DNA of 64,000 nt from Amycolatopsis xylanica (GTDB taxonomy: Bacteria; Actinomycetota; Actinomycetes; Mycobacteriales; Pseudonocardiaceae). A program made the position numbers and the translations under genes. The notes below the pieces were generated by a model. The model did not search any database and was not told the DNA's origin. It was given only the letters and a program-made list of their open reading frames with translations. Below, piece after piece: positions 35,615 through 46,639 of this stretch (position 1 is its first letter; each line of letters begins with the position of its first letter). The stretch is from assembly GCF_900107045.1 (NCBI RefSeq), contig NZ_FNON01000002.1, positions 744,001-808,000 of the forward strand, given 5' to 3'.

Positions 35615-36193
35615 ATGTTGGAGGGCAGCGCGGAGCGGAGTGTGGAAGCCACACTCGGACACCTTCGCATCATCGATGGGCCGGCACCCGCACGGGAGGC
35701 CGCCCCAGCACCGCTGACACTGGAAGACCTCTATCGCCAGCATCGCATGCGCCTGGTGCGGCTGGCGATCTTGCTCGTCGACGAGCCCGCGACGGCCGAG
35801 GACGTCGTACAGGAAGCGTTTACCGGTTTGCACCGTAACTGGGGAAACCTGCGCGACGCCGCCGCCGCGATCGGCTACCTGCGCACCGCCGTGGTCAACG
35901 GGTCACGCAGCGTGCTGCGCCGCCGCAAGACCGCGCGCGAGTACGTCCCGCCACACGCGGTGAACGCTCGATCGGCCGAAAGCCTCGCGATGCTGTCCAC
36001 CGAGCACCAGGCGGTGGTCAGCGCGCTGTCCAAGCTTCCCCCACGTCAGCGCGAGGTTTTGGTGCTCCGCTACTACGGCGGGCTGAGCGAGGCCGAGATT
36101 TCGGAGGCCGCCGGTATTTCGAAGGGTACCGTTAAGTCAACCGCCAGCCGGGCGCTTGAAGCACTGCAAAAGGCCATGCAGACCTCCAACTGA
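35615..36193 (+). CDS. ECF sigma factor, SigE-family
   Basis: A 192-residue sigma-70-family protein. Region 2: LYRQHRMRLVRLAILLVDEP, then ATAEDVVQEAFTGLHRNW. Region 4: LPPRQREVLVLRYYGGLSEA, then EISEAAGISKGTVKSTASRA. The short form and sequence resemble the actinobacterial SigE family. ATG 35615 is used. No anti-sigma gene adjoins, so its control is not visible. Confidence 0.9.
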   Translation: MLEGSAERSVEATLGHLRIIDGPAPAREAAPAPLTLEDLYRQHRMRLVRLAILLVDEPATAEDVVQEAFTGLHRNWGNLRDAAAAIGYLRTAVVNGSRSVLRRRKTAREYVPPHAVNARSAESLAMLSTEHQAVVSALSKLPPRQREVLVLRYYGGLSEAEISEAAGISKGTVKSTASRALEALQKAMQTSN

Positions 36194-36236
36194 CCCGGTG
36201 ATCCGTATCAAACCGCAAAGTTGTATCTGCCATGTC

Positions 36237-36248
36237 TGGTCCAGACCA
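36237..36248. promoter_or_regulatory. DasR-like operator (dre) before nagA
   Basis: TGGTC-CA-GACCA closely matches the DasR consensus core known from Streptomyces aminosugar genes (TGGTCTAGACCA). It lies 17 bases before the chosen nagA start. Match and target gene together make the call fairly strong. Confidence 0.75.
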
Positions 36249-36264
36249 ATATATGCTGGGGTGC

Positions 36265-37437
36265 GTGAAGGGCGCCGGAGACTTTGTGATCACGGGCGGC
36301 CGGGTGGCAGGCCCGGACCGTCTACTGGACGATGGCTGGATTGCCGTCTCCGGAGGGCTGATCAAGCAGATTGGTAGCGGGACACCTCCCGACGGGCATC
36401 ACGTGGACGTGGGCGGGGCACTGGTCGTGCCCGGTTTCATCGACACGCACTGCCACGGCGGCGGTGGCGGTTCGTTCTCCAGCGGGGATCCCGAGGAGAT
36501 ACTGACCGCGGTCCGCGCGCATCGGCGGCATGGCACGACCACGATGATGGCGAGCCTGGTGTCGGACCCGATCCGCCTGCTCTGCGACCAGATCGCCGCG
36601 CTGCGCGAGCTGCACGAGGACGGCGACATCGCCGGTATCCACCTCGAAGGCCCGTTCATCTCGAAGGCGCGCTGCGGGGCCCACGACCCGGACACGCTAC
36701 TCGAACCGGACACGGCGACCATCAACGCGCTGCTGGCCAAGGGCCGCGGCGCGATTCGTATGGTCACCCTCGCGCCGGAGCTGCACGGCGGTGTCAAGGC
36801 CGTCCGCCAGCTCGCGGAGTCCGGCGTCATCGCCGCGCTCGGGCACACCGACGGCGTCGAGGAGCAGATCCGGCCCGCCATCGACGCGGGCGCGACCGTC
36901 GCGACGCATCTGTTCAACGGCATGCGCCCGCTGCACCACCGCGAGCCAGGCCCGATCGGCGCGCTGCTCGACGACGAGCGCATCACGGTCGAGCTCATCT
37001 GCGACCTCGTCCACATTCACCCGACCGTGTTACGCCTGGCCGCGGTGCACGCAGGGCTGAGCCGGACGGTGCTGATCACCGACGCGATGTCGGCGACCGA
37101 CGCGGCCGACGGCAGCTACCGGCTCGGGCGCCTCGAGGTCGACGTCAGCGGCGGTGTCGCGACGCTCGCCGAGAACGGTTCGCTGGCCGGCAGCACGCTG
37201 ACCATGGACACGGCGTTCCGCAACCTGGTCCATGGCGCGAAGCTCGGCCTGCTCAGCGCGGTCCGCGCGACGTCGGGCAAGCCGGCCGAGCTGCTGGGCA
37301 TCGCCGACCGCACCGGTTCGCTGAAGCCGGGCCTGGCCGCGGACATCGTCGTGCTCGACGACGAGCTGCGTCCGTCGAAGGTCCTCCGCAAGGGTGAGTG
37401 GGTCGCCGAGGTCGGAACAGCTACCGTGGGGTCATGA
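36265..37437 (+). CDS. nagA: N-acetylglucosamine-6-phosphate deacetylase
   Basis: A 390-residue amidohydrolase that removes acetate from GlcNAc-6-P in aminosugar use and wall recycling. Metal and catalytic motifs: DTHCHGGGG, IHLEGPFIS, GHTDG, THLFNGM, and TDAMSAT with the catalytic Asp. GTG 36265 is preferred because starts further upstream (ATG 36232, 36253) would put the DasR-like operator in or against the coding region. It contains a TTA codon near 37028. The stop overlaps the next gene by four bases. Confidence 0.93.
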   Translation: MKGAGDFVITGGRVAGPDRLLDDGWIAVSGGLIKQIGSGTPPDGHHVDVGGALVVPGFIDTHCHGGGGGSFSSGDPEEILTAVRAHRRHGTTTMMASLVSDPIRLLCDQIAALRELHEDGDIAGIHLEGPFISKARCGAHDPDTLLEPDTATINALLAKGRGAIRMVTLAPELHGGVKAVRQLAESGVIAALGHTDGVEEQIRPAIDAGATVATHLFNGMRPLHHREPGPIGALLDDERITVELICDLVHIHPTVLRLAAVHAGLSRTVLITDAMSATDAADGSYRLGRLEVDVSGGVATLAENGSLAGSTLTMDTAFRNLVHGAKLGLLSAVRATSGKPAELLGIADRTGSLKPGLAADIVVLDDELRPSKVLRKGEWVAEVGTATVGS

Positions 37438-37757
37438 GCGAGGGGAAGGACCCGGAACGGCTGCTGGCCGACGCGCTGCGCGCGCAGGCCGTCTTCGCGC
37501 CGTCCACCACACCGGTCGAGTCGACGACCGGCAGCATGCCGCCGTTGCAGTACGGGCTGCTGTCGGGCACCGGCGCGGACTCGCTCGAACGGGAGCGGGC
37601 CGCGCTCGATTCGTCGACCGAGGAGGTCACGCCACCGACCGTCCAGCAGCCGGTGGTGGCGACGCAGTCACCGTTGCCGGTGGTGTGGATCCTGGTGCTC
37701 GCGGTGCTGCTGGGATTGGCCGCAGGCTCGGTCGTCGGGCTGCTGACCCTGCTGTAG
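37434..37757 (+). CDS. Small protein with C-terminal membrane helix
   Basis: A 107-residue protein. The N-terminal 80 residues are acidic and disordered-looking (DPERLLADALRAQAVFAPST), and the C-terminus is one hydrophobic helix (PVVWILVLAVLLGLAAGSVV). ATG 37434 overlaps nagA, so the two are co-translated. It resembles small actinobacterial anchors of unknown role. Confidence 0.65.
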   Translation: MSEGKDPERLLADALRAQAVFAPSTTPVESTTGSMPPLQYGLLSGTGADSLERERAALDSSTEEVTPPTVQQPVVATQSPLPVVWILVLAVLLGLAAGSVVGLLTLL

Positions 37758-37792
37758 GGCCGCACTCAGGGTGACCCTGTACCGTTTTTGTC

Positions 37793-38491
37793 GTGATCCT
37801 CGCGCAGACCACGGTCCAGATGTCCCTCTTGCCCTCGTGGCTCGACCCGCAGCACCTGCTTTCGGGCCTGACCACGACGGTCATCGCCGTGCTGTGCCTG
37901 ATCATCTTCATCGAGAGCAGCATCTTCCCGGTGCTGCCCGGTGACTCCCTGCTGTTCACCGCGGGGCTGTTCATCGCGAACGACACCATCAAGGCACCAC
38001 TCTGGCTGGTCTGCGTGCTGGTCACGATCGCCGCGCTGCTGGGCAACGCGACCGGGTACTTCATCGGTTACAAGGCGGGCCCCGCGCTGTTCAAGCGCCC
38101 GGATTCCAAGTTCTTCAAGCAGGAATACGTCGACAAGACGCACGCGTTCCTCGAGAAGCACGGCCCGAAGGCCGTCGTGCTCGCGCGCTTCGTGCCGTTC
38201 GTCCGCACGTTCATCACCTGGATCGCCGGCATCGGCCGGATGGACCCGAAGCGCTACTTCACGTACACGGTCATCGGCGGCATCCTGTGGGCCGCGGGCA
38301 TCACGGTGCTCGGCTACCTGCTGGGCGACATCGAGTTCATCAAGAACAACGTGGACGCGATCTTCATCGTGATCGTCCTGGTCTCCGTGGTCCCGATCGC
38401 GCTCGAGTGGCTCAAGGCGCGTCGCGAGAAGAACGCGCACCCCGAGGCCGACGCCGAGGTCACCCAGCGCATCCCCCGCATCGACGGCTAA
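37793..38491 (+). CDS. DedA-family membrane protein
   Basis: A 232-residue membrane protein of the DedA/SNARE-associated family with the signature FPVLPGDSLLFTAGLFIA, GYFIGYKAG, and the central ARFVPFVRTFITWIAGIGRM. These proteins are linked to lipid carrier flipping and membrane homeostasis. GTG 37793 is used. A second DedA-family gene lies at 47636. In M. tuberculosis a DedA gene (Rv0364, from memory) is next to fba. Confidence 0.9.
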   Translation: MILAQTTVQMSLLPSWLDPQHLLSGLTTTVIAVLCLIIFIESSIFPVLPGDSLLFTAGLFIANDTIKAPLWLVCVLVTIAALLGNATGYFIGYKAGPALFKRPDSKFFKQEYVDKTHAFLEKHGPKAVVLARFVPFVRTFITWIAGIGRMDPKRYFTYTVIGGILWAAGITVLGYLLGDIEFIKNNVDAIFIVIVLVSVVPIALEWLKARREKNAHPEADAEVTQRIPRIDG

Positions 38492-38609
38492 GAGGCTCGT
38501 GAGTGTTGCGGGCGGTTAGAGCGAACCGGTATTCGATGACCTACCCGTGACGTGGCCTTGGCTGGCGCGCACGGACGGGGCGTTTCCCACTCACCCGGCC
38601 GCGGTCTGG

Positions 38610-38662
38610 GTGACAAGGGCGGCCCTTGTCACCCAGAGCGTGACAAGGGCGGCCCTTGTCAC
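38610..38662. repeat. Family C palindrome, two tandem copies
   Basis: GTGACAAGGGC-G-GCCCTTGTCAC occurs twice (38610-38632 and 38640-38662) seven bases apart. Each is a perfect 11-base inverted repeat. Similar, imperfect copies lie at 47493-47545. Confidence 0.85.
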
Positions 38663-38683
38663 GTGCCACGGTGGACGAGCCGC

Positions 38684-38730
38684 GCGAGTGGAAGAATTTC
38701 TGCACCCAACGGAGCAAACCTTCCACTCGC
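38684..38730. repeat. Family E inverted repeat
   Basis: Arms GCGAGTGGAAG (38684-38694) and CTTCCACTCGC (38720-38730) enclose 25 bases. The right half, from CTGCACCCAACGGAGCAAAC onward, recurs with three base changes at 57421-57451. Confidence 0.7.
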
Positions 38731-38799
38731 ACCGACACTCGGGCGACAGGTAGCCAAGTACCGGTCCGCTAGAACCGGCCGTACCACTCACGACCCCTT

Positions 38800-40188
38800 C
38801 TAGAGCGAGAACATCGAGCCCGGGTTGAAGAGGTTGCCCGGGTCCAGGGCTTGCTTGATCTGCCGGTGCACCTTCAGCCCGACCGGCCCGATCTCCTTGG
38901 CGAGCCACTCGCGCTTGATCTTGCCGATGCCGTGCTCACCGGTGACGGTCCCGCCCAGCGAAAGCCCGATCTCCAGGATCTCGTCGAAAGCCTGCTGAGC
39001 ACGGGCGAACTCGTCCTCGGAGTCCGGCGAGTACACGATCGTCGGGTGCATGTTCCCGTCGCCCGCGTGCCCGACGACGGCGATCCGCAGATCGACTTTT
39101 TCGCTCACCCGCTGGCATCCGGCGATCAGCTCGGCGATGCGCGTGCGCGGGACGCAGACGTCGTCGGTCAGCCAGACGCCGTACATCTCCAGCGCGGTCA
39201 ACACGACGCGGCGCGCCTGCAGGAGCATGTTGCCCTCGGCGATGTCGTCGGTGGCGTAGGCGAGGCTGGCGCCGCAGTCGACGCAGATCTGTTCCAGCGC
39301 GGCGAGTTCGCGCCGCGCGACCTCGCCGCCGGAGTCCGACTGGGCGAGCAGCAACGCCTGGCAGTCCGAGCCAGCGCCGAGATCGGTCTTGAGATACGTC
39401 TCGGCCGCCTTGATCGACGTCGCGTCCATGATCTCCAGCAGCGACGGCACCAGGCCCTCGCGCACGACCCTGGCGACCGCTTCGCCGGCGGCCTCGGTGC
39501 TGCTGAAGCCGGCGACGAGTGTCGAAGGTGCCTGCGGCAACGGCTTCAGCGCGACGGTCGCCTGGGTGATCACGCCCAGAGTTCCTTCGCTGCCAACGAA
39601 AAGCCGGGCGAGGTCGTAGCCGGCGACACCCTTCACCGTGCGGCGGCCGGTCTTCAGCAGTGAGCCGTCGGCGAGCACGACTTCCAGTCCCAGCACCGAA
39701 TCCGTGGTGACGCCGTACTTGACGCAGCACAGCCCGCCCGCGTTGGTGGACAGGTTGCCGCCGATGGTGCACCAGTCGTAGCTGGAGGGGTCCGGCGGAT
39801 AGAACAGGCCGTGTTTTTCAACGGCGTTGCGGAAATCGAGGTTCACCACGCCCGGCTGGACCACGGCGAGGCGGTTGCCCGCGTCGATCTCGACGATCTG
39901 GTCGAGCTTGGTCAGCACGAGCACCACGCAGCCGTCGATGGCGTTCGCCGCGCCCGAAAGCCCGCTGCCGGCACCGCGCGGCACGATCGGCACGCCCGCC
40001 TCGGCGCAAGCACGGACAGTCGCCTGGACACCCTCCACATCGACAGGCAGCACCACTGCCAGCGGTTTTCCGACGGGCGCGAGCGGCATCATGTCGCGCG
40101 CGTAACTGTCAGTGACATCGGCGTCGGTGAGCACGGCCGCGGTGCCGAGCTCCTCACGCAGCCGGGTGACGAGGGCGTCGTTGCTCAT
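38800..40188 (-). CDS. FAD-linked oxidase, glycolate/lactate oxidase GlcD-like
   Basis: A 462-residue FAD-binding oxidoreductase of the vanillyl-alcohol-oxidase fold. Motifs: IVPRGAGSGLSGAANA, CTIGGNLSTNAGGLCCVKYG, FVGSEGTLGVITQA, GHAGDGNMHP, and TGEHGIGKIKREWL. It oxidises a 2-hydroxy acid such as glycolate or lactate; the exact substrate is not readable. The start is ATG 40188. It is divergent from the glycosyltransferase gene with 36 bases between starts. Confidence 0.92.
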   Translation of the reverse strand: MSNDALVTRLREELGTAAVLTDADVTDSYARDMMPLAPVGKPLAVVLPVDVEGVQATVRACAEAGVPIVPRGAGSGLSGAANAIDGCVVLVLTKLDQIVEIDAGNRLAVVQPGVVNLDFRNAVEKHGLFYPPDPSSYDWCTIGGNLSTNAGGLCCVKYGVTTDSVLGLEVVLADGSLLKTGRRTVKGVAGYDLARLFVGSEGTLGVITQATVALKPLPQAPSTLVAGFSSTEAAGEAVARVVREGLVPSLLEIMDATSIKAAETYLKTDLGAGSDCQALLLAQSDSGGEVARRELAALEQICVDCGASLAYATDDIAEGNMLLQARRVVLTALEMYGVWLTDDVCVPRTRIAELIAGCQRVSEKVDLRIAVVGHAGDGNMHPTIVYSPDSEDEFARAQQAFDEILEIGLSLGGTVTGEHGIGKIKREWLAKEIGPVGLKVHRQIKQALDPGNLFNPGSMFSL

Positions 40189-40224
40189 GCGTCAACGGTA
40201 ACTCCATCGGCTATCGTCGCCCGG

Positions 40225-41264
40225 GTGGATCACCAGGCAATGGCCGAGGAGCTGGCCAGGCTGCGGACCGTCGTCGAAGAGCAGGCCCGCACGATCGAGG
40301 CGCTGGTCGCCTCACGCGAGCACATGACCCAGTGGCTGACCGACCATGGCAAAGCGATCGAGGATCACAGCCGCGGCCTCGGCGACCATGGCAAGGAGTT
40401 CTTCGGCATCAACGAGCGGATCTCCGCGCTCGAGCCGTTGAAAGAGGCGTTGCGGCACAACAACGACTGGCTGGCGGGGCACACGACCGCGTTGGAAGGC
40501 CTGCACATCCGGACCGACGGGCTGGAGAGCGCGGAGTCCGTGCACGTGTTCACCCAGTGGCTCGGCCAGCTCGAGCTGTCCACCGGCCCCAAGATCTCGG
40601 TCATCATGCCGACGCACAACCGGGCCGGGCTGCTGCCGCGCGCGGTCGCGTCCGTGCTCACGCAGGCGTATCCGAACCTGGAGCTGGTGATCGTCGACGA
40701 CGCCAGCTCCGACGAGACCCCCGAGGTCATCGCCGGTTTCGACGATCCGCGAGTCCGATCGATCCGCACCGGGCACGGCGGCGTCTGCGCGGCGCGCAAC
40801 GCGGGACTCGACGTGGCGACCGGCGAGGTCATCACCTACCTCGACGACGACAACACCATGCACCCGCTCTGGCTCAAGGCGCTGGCCTGGGCGTTCGGCA
40901 AGCATCCCGAGGTCGAGGCAGCGTACGGCGGCTTCGTCATCGACGACATCGAGCGGGTGCATCGCGGCGCCGGCGGCAGCCTGCCCCGGCTGATGCTGCG
41001 CCCGTACAGCCGCGAGGTGCTACTCAAGGAGAACCTGGCCGACATCAGCGCCGTCGGCCACCGCGCCGGGCTGCCCGCCGCGCGCTTCGACGAGTCGCTG
41101 CGCGAGATGGGCGACTGGGACCTGCTCTGCGCGCTGACCGCCGAGCGCGAGCCGATGGTCATCCCGGCGATCGCGTGCTTCTACTCGACGGACGCGCCGG
41201 ATCGCCTCTCCCATGGGCCTACCTATGATGCGGACTTCGCCAAGGTCCGAGGAAAGCACGCACT

Positions 41265-41268
<4 letters not shown>
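40225..41268 (+). CDS. GT2-family glycosyltransferase with N-terminal coiled coil
   Basis: A 347-residue protein. The first 110 residues are a heptad-like, His-rich helical region (EELARLRTVVEEQARTIEAL). Then comes a GT-A domain: KISVIMPTHNRAGLLPRAVA, VIVDDASSDETPEV, CAARNAGLDVATGEVITYLD, and DDDN. GTG 40225 is chosen; ATG 40240 would also fit. Its stop overlaps the phosphodiesterase start (ATGA), so the two act together, perhaps on a surface glycan. Confidence 0.85.
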
Positions 41269-43613
<2,345 letters not shown>

Positions 43614-44111
43614 ATGGACACGACCAAAGCCGAGCTCGACCTCGCCGATGAGCTGGGTTACGAGCTCGTCCGCTTCGTCCGGCTCATCAACCGGGCGAAG
43701 TCGCAGGTGGCCAAGCAGGGACCGGACGGCGTCGAACGGGCCGCGTACGCGATCCTGTTCACGCTGATCCACGAAGGTCCGCAGCGCACCAGCAGGCTCG
43801 CCGAGTCCCTGCACTCCGAGATCTCCACGATCAGCCGCCAGAGCAGCTCGCTGGTCCAGCATGGACTGGTCGAGCGCCAGGCCGATCCCGAGGACGGCCG
43901 CGCCTGCCTGCTCGCGCCGACCGCCGAGGGGCACCGGGTGTTCGAGGAGAACCGCAAGGCGCGCAACGTCTGGCTGGCCGAAGTGCTGCACGACTGGTCC
44001 GAAGAGGACCGTCAGACGCTGAACACCCTGTTCGGCCGCCTGAACTCCGGCATCGAAAAGACCTCTCCACAACTAGCCGATCAACCCCAGGCCAAGGGGG
44101 CCTCCGCATGA
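43614..44111 (+). CDS. MarR-family regulator
   Basis: A 165-residue winged-helix protein: QRTSRLAESLHSEISTISRQ, then SSSLVQHGLVERQADPEDGR, the recognition helix and wing of MarR. ATG 43614 follows AGGGGA. Its stop overlaps the exporter start (ATGA), as in emrR/emrB-like pairs, so it most likely represses the exporter through the palindrome at 43578. Confidence 0.9.
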   Translation: MDTTKAELDLADELGYELVRFVRLINRAKSQVAKQGPDGVERAAYAILFTLIHEGPQRTSRLAESLHSEISTISRQSSSLVQHGLVERQADPEDGRACLLAPTAEGHRVFEENRKARNVWLAEVLHDWSEEDRQTLNTLFGRLNSGIEKTSPQLADQPQAKGASA

Positions 44112-46639
44112 GTTCCGCCGTCGCACCACCAGCCGTCGAAGGGCCCAAGCTCAGCCACCGGCAGATCGTCACGATCCTGTCCGGGCTGATGATGGGCATG
44201 TTCCTCGCGGCGCTCGACCAGACGATCGTCGGCACCTCGATCGTCAAGATCGCCAATGACCTGCACGGGTTCGACCTGCAGGCCTGGGCGACCACCGCTT
44301 ACCTCATCACCTCGACGATCGCGACGCCGATCTACGGCAAGCTGTCCGACATCTACGGGCGCAAGCCGTTCTACCTGGCCGCGATCACGATCTTCGTGAT
44401 CGGCTCGATCGCTTCGACGTTCGCGCAGTCGATGTACCAGCTCGCCGCCTTCCGCGCGGTGCAGGGCATCGGCGCCGGCGGCCTGATGTCGCTCGCGTTC
44501 ACGATCATGGGCGACATCGTCCCGGCGCGGGAACGCTCGAAGTACCAGGGTTACTTCCTCGCGGTCTTCGGCACGTCGACCGTGCTCGGCCCACTGCTCG
44601 GCGGCTTCTTCGCCGGGCTGGACAGCCTGCTCGACATCGCGGGCTGGCGCTGGGTATTCCTGATCAACGTGCCGATCGGCATCATCGCGCTGGTCGTCGT
44701 CTCGTTCGTGCTGAACGTCCCGCACGCGCGCCACGACCACCGCATCGACTGGTGGGGCGCGATCACGCTGACCATCGGCGTCGTGCCGCTGCTCGTGGTC
44801 GCCGAGCAGGGCCAGAAGTGGGGCTGGGACTCGCGTAACTCCCTTATCTGCTACGGAATCGGCGTCGTCGGCATCATCGCCTTCATCCTCGTCGAGAAGC
44901 TGATGAAGGACGAGGCGCTCATTCCCTTGCGCCTGTTCAAGAACTCGACGTTCAGCGTCGCGATCATCGGCGGTGTCATCGTCGGTGTGGCGATGTTCGG
45001 CGCGATCACCATGATCCCGCAGTACATGCAGGTCGTGCAGGGTTACACGCCGACCGAGTCGGGTCTGCTGATGCTGCCGCTGATGCTGGGCATCATGTCC
45101 GGCTCCGTCCTTTCCGGACAGATCACCGGCAAGACCGGGCGGTACAAGTTCATCCCGGTGCTCGGCACGCTGCTGATCGCGGTCGGCGCGTTCCTGTTCT
45201 CGCAGGTCGAATGGAACAGTCCGCTGTGGATGCCGCTGGTCTTCGCCGCGATCATCGGGTTCGGCCTCGGTGGCTGTATGCAGACGCTGATCATCGCCGT
45301 GCAGAACGCGGGACCGCGGAGCGACATGGGCGTCTCGACCGCGTCGGCGACCTTCTTCCGGCAGATCGGTGGCACCGCGGGTGTCGCGGTGTTCCTGACG
45401 ATCCTGTTCAACACGCTGCCGGGCAACATCTCGAAGGCGTTCGGCGGCAAGCTGCCGGAAGGCATGGGCAGCGGGCTCGGCGATCTGCAGGCCGACACGT
45501 CCAAGATCCAGAGCCTGCCGGACGCCGTGCGCATCCCGATCCTGACCGGGTTCACCGACTCGATCACGACCGTCTTCATGGTGGCCGCCGGCGTGGCGCT
45601 GCTGGCCACGATCGTGCTGCTGTTCATGAAGGAGATCCCGCTCGTCGACGGCCCGTCGCCCGCGGCCGCGATGGAGGGCGCCGAGTCACTGTTCGAGGAG
45701 GAGACTCCGGTCGAGCCGGTCGTCGAGCAGGAGCGCGAGCCGGTGCTCGTCGGCGCCGGAAAGCACGCCATCGCCAGTGGGAACGGGCATGGTGAGTACA
45801 AGCCGGACAGTGGCGCGCTGACGCTGCCATCCGCGGAGCTCAGCTCCGACTTCGGCGGCGGGCAGCCGGTCACCGGGCACATCCGGCGGCAGGACGGCAC
45901 GCACGTCACCGGCGCGGCGCTGACGTTGATCGACCAGCGTGGCCGCCAGGTCGCGCGTGGCACCGGCGCCGCAGACGGCAGCTACTCGGTGACCACCCCG
46001 CTCAACGGCACCTACGTGCTGATCGTGTCCGCGCCAGGGCACCAGCCGCAGGCGTCGAGCGTGGTCGTCGGCAACGGGCCCGCGAAGCTGGACATCACGC
46101 TGACCGGCTCCGGTGGCGTCACCGGCGTCGTCCGCAAGGCGGGCGAAGGCTCGCCGGTGGGCGGCGCGACGGTCACCCTGACCGACGACCGCGGTGACGT
46201 GAGCGGCGCGTTCATCACGCTGGCCGACGGGGCGTTCACGTTCCAGGGCATCGGCGCCGGGCACTACACGCTGGTGGCGAGCGGCGAGCGGTTCCGGCCG
46301 GTCGCGCTGACGCTGACGGTGCCCGACAGCGGCACGATCGCGCACGACATCGAGCTGACCGGCGCGGTCCGGCTGACGGGCACGGCGACGACCGAGGAGG
46401 GCCGGATCGTGCCCGACGCGCGGATCACCGTGCTCGACAAGGACGGCAACGTGGCCGCGGTCGCCAGGACCGACGGCGAGGGCAAGTACCTGCTGACCGA
46501 CCTGCCCGAGGGCGCGTACACGGTCGTCGCCAGCGGTTACCCGCCCGCGACCAGCGAGGTCACCCTGACCGGTGGCGCCGAGGCTCAGCACGACGTCCGC
46601 CTCGGCTACGACCAGGCCTTCGACGAGCTGCTCTCATGA
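44108..46639 (+). CDS. MFS drug exporter (DHA2 type) fused to three beta-sandwich repeats
   Basis: 843 residues. Residues about 18-515 are a 14-helix MFS exporter with LAALDQTIVGTSIVKIANDL and YGKLSDIYGRKPFYL. After an acidic linker, three carboxypeptidase-regulatory-like/CnaB-like repeats follow at about 588, 668 and 752 (GHIRRQDGTHVTGAALTLID, TGVVRKAGEGSPVGGATVTL, TGTATTEEGRIVPDARITVL). An exporter with such a tail is unusual. The tail would lie on one face of the membrane and could bind a partner. The next gene begins with a similar repeat and is ATGA-coupled. Regulated by the MarR gene upstream. Confidence 0.9.
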   Translation: MSSAVAPPAVEGPKLSHRQIVTILSGLMMGMFLAALDQTIVGTSIVKIANDLHGFDLQAWATTAYLITSTIATPIYGKLSDIYGRKPFYLAAITIFVIGSIASTFAQSMYQLAAFRAVQGIGAGGLMSLAFTIMGDIVPARERSKYQGYFLAVFGTSTVLGPLLGGFFAGLDSLLDIAGWRWVFLINVPIGIIALVVVSFVLNVPHARHDHRIDWWGAITLTIGVVPLLVVAEQGQKWGWDSRNSLICYGIGVVGIIAFILVEKLMKDEALIPLRLFKNSTFSVAIIGGVIVGVAMFGAITMIPQYMQVVQGYTPTESGLLMLPLMLGIMSGSVLSGQITGKTGRYKFIPVLGTLLIAVGAFLFSQVEWNSPLWMPLVFAAIIGFGLGGCMQTLIIAVQNAGPRSDMGVSTASATFFRQIGGTAGVAVFLTILFNTLPGNISKAFGGKLPEGMGSGLGDLQADTSKIQSLPDAVRIPILTGFTDSITTVFMVAAGVALLATIVLLFMKEIPLVDGPSPAAAMEGAESLFEEETPVEPVVEQEREPVLVGAGKHAIASGNGHGEYKPDSGALTLPSAELSSDFGGGQPVTGHIRRQDGTHVTGAALTLIDQRGRQVARGTGAADGSYSVTTPLNGTYVLIVSAPGHQPQASSVVVGNGPAKLDITLTGSGGVTGVVRKAGEGSPVGGATVTLTDDRGDVSGAFITLADGAFTFQGIGAGHYTLVASGERFRPVALTLTVPDSGTIAHDIELTGAVRLTGTATTEEGRIVPDARITVLDKDGNVAAVARTDGEGKYLLTDLPEGAYTVVASGYPPATSEVTLTGGAEAQHDVRLGYDQAFDELLS

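Larger units (their letters stand above)
38492..38799. other. Intergenic stretch filled with repeat pieces
   Basis: No gene is seen. It begins with a half copy of the family A palindrome (CGTGAGTGTTGCGGGCGGTT near 38498). It also holds a pair of family C repeats (38610-38662), an inverted repeat with arms GCGAGTGGAAG and CTTCCACTCGC (38684-38730), and another half family A copy (GAACCGGCCGTACCACTCAC near 38773). Confidence 0.7.

Noticed and set aside
38492..38799. Repeat clusters here and at 57.2-57.5 kb considered as a CRISPR array
   Set aside because: Copies are palindromes of different families without regular spacers, and no cas gene is in the window.
38497..38800. Two half copies of the family A palindrome read as one element split by an insertion
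   Set aside because: The inner arm sequences do not match each other (GCGGGCGG against GGCCGTAC), so they are more likely parts of two different copies.
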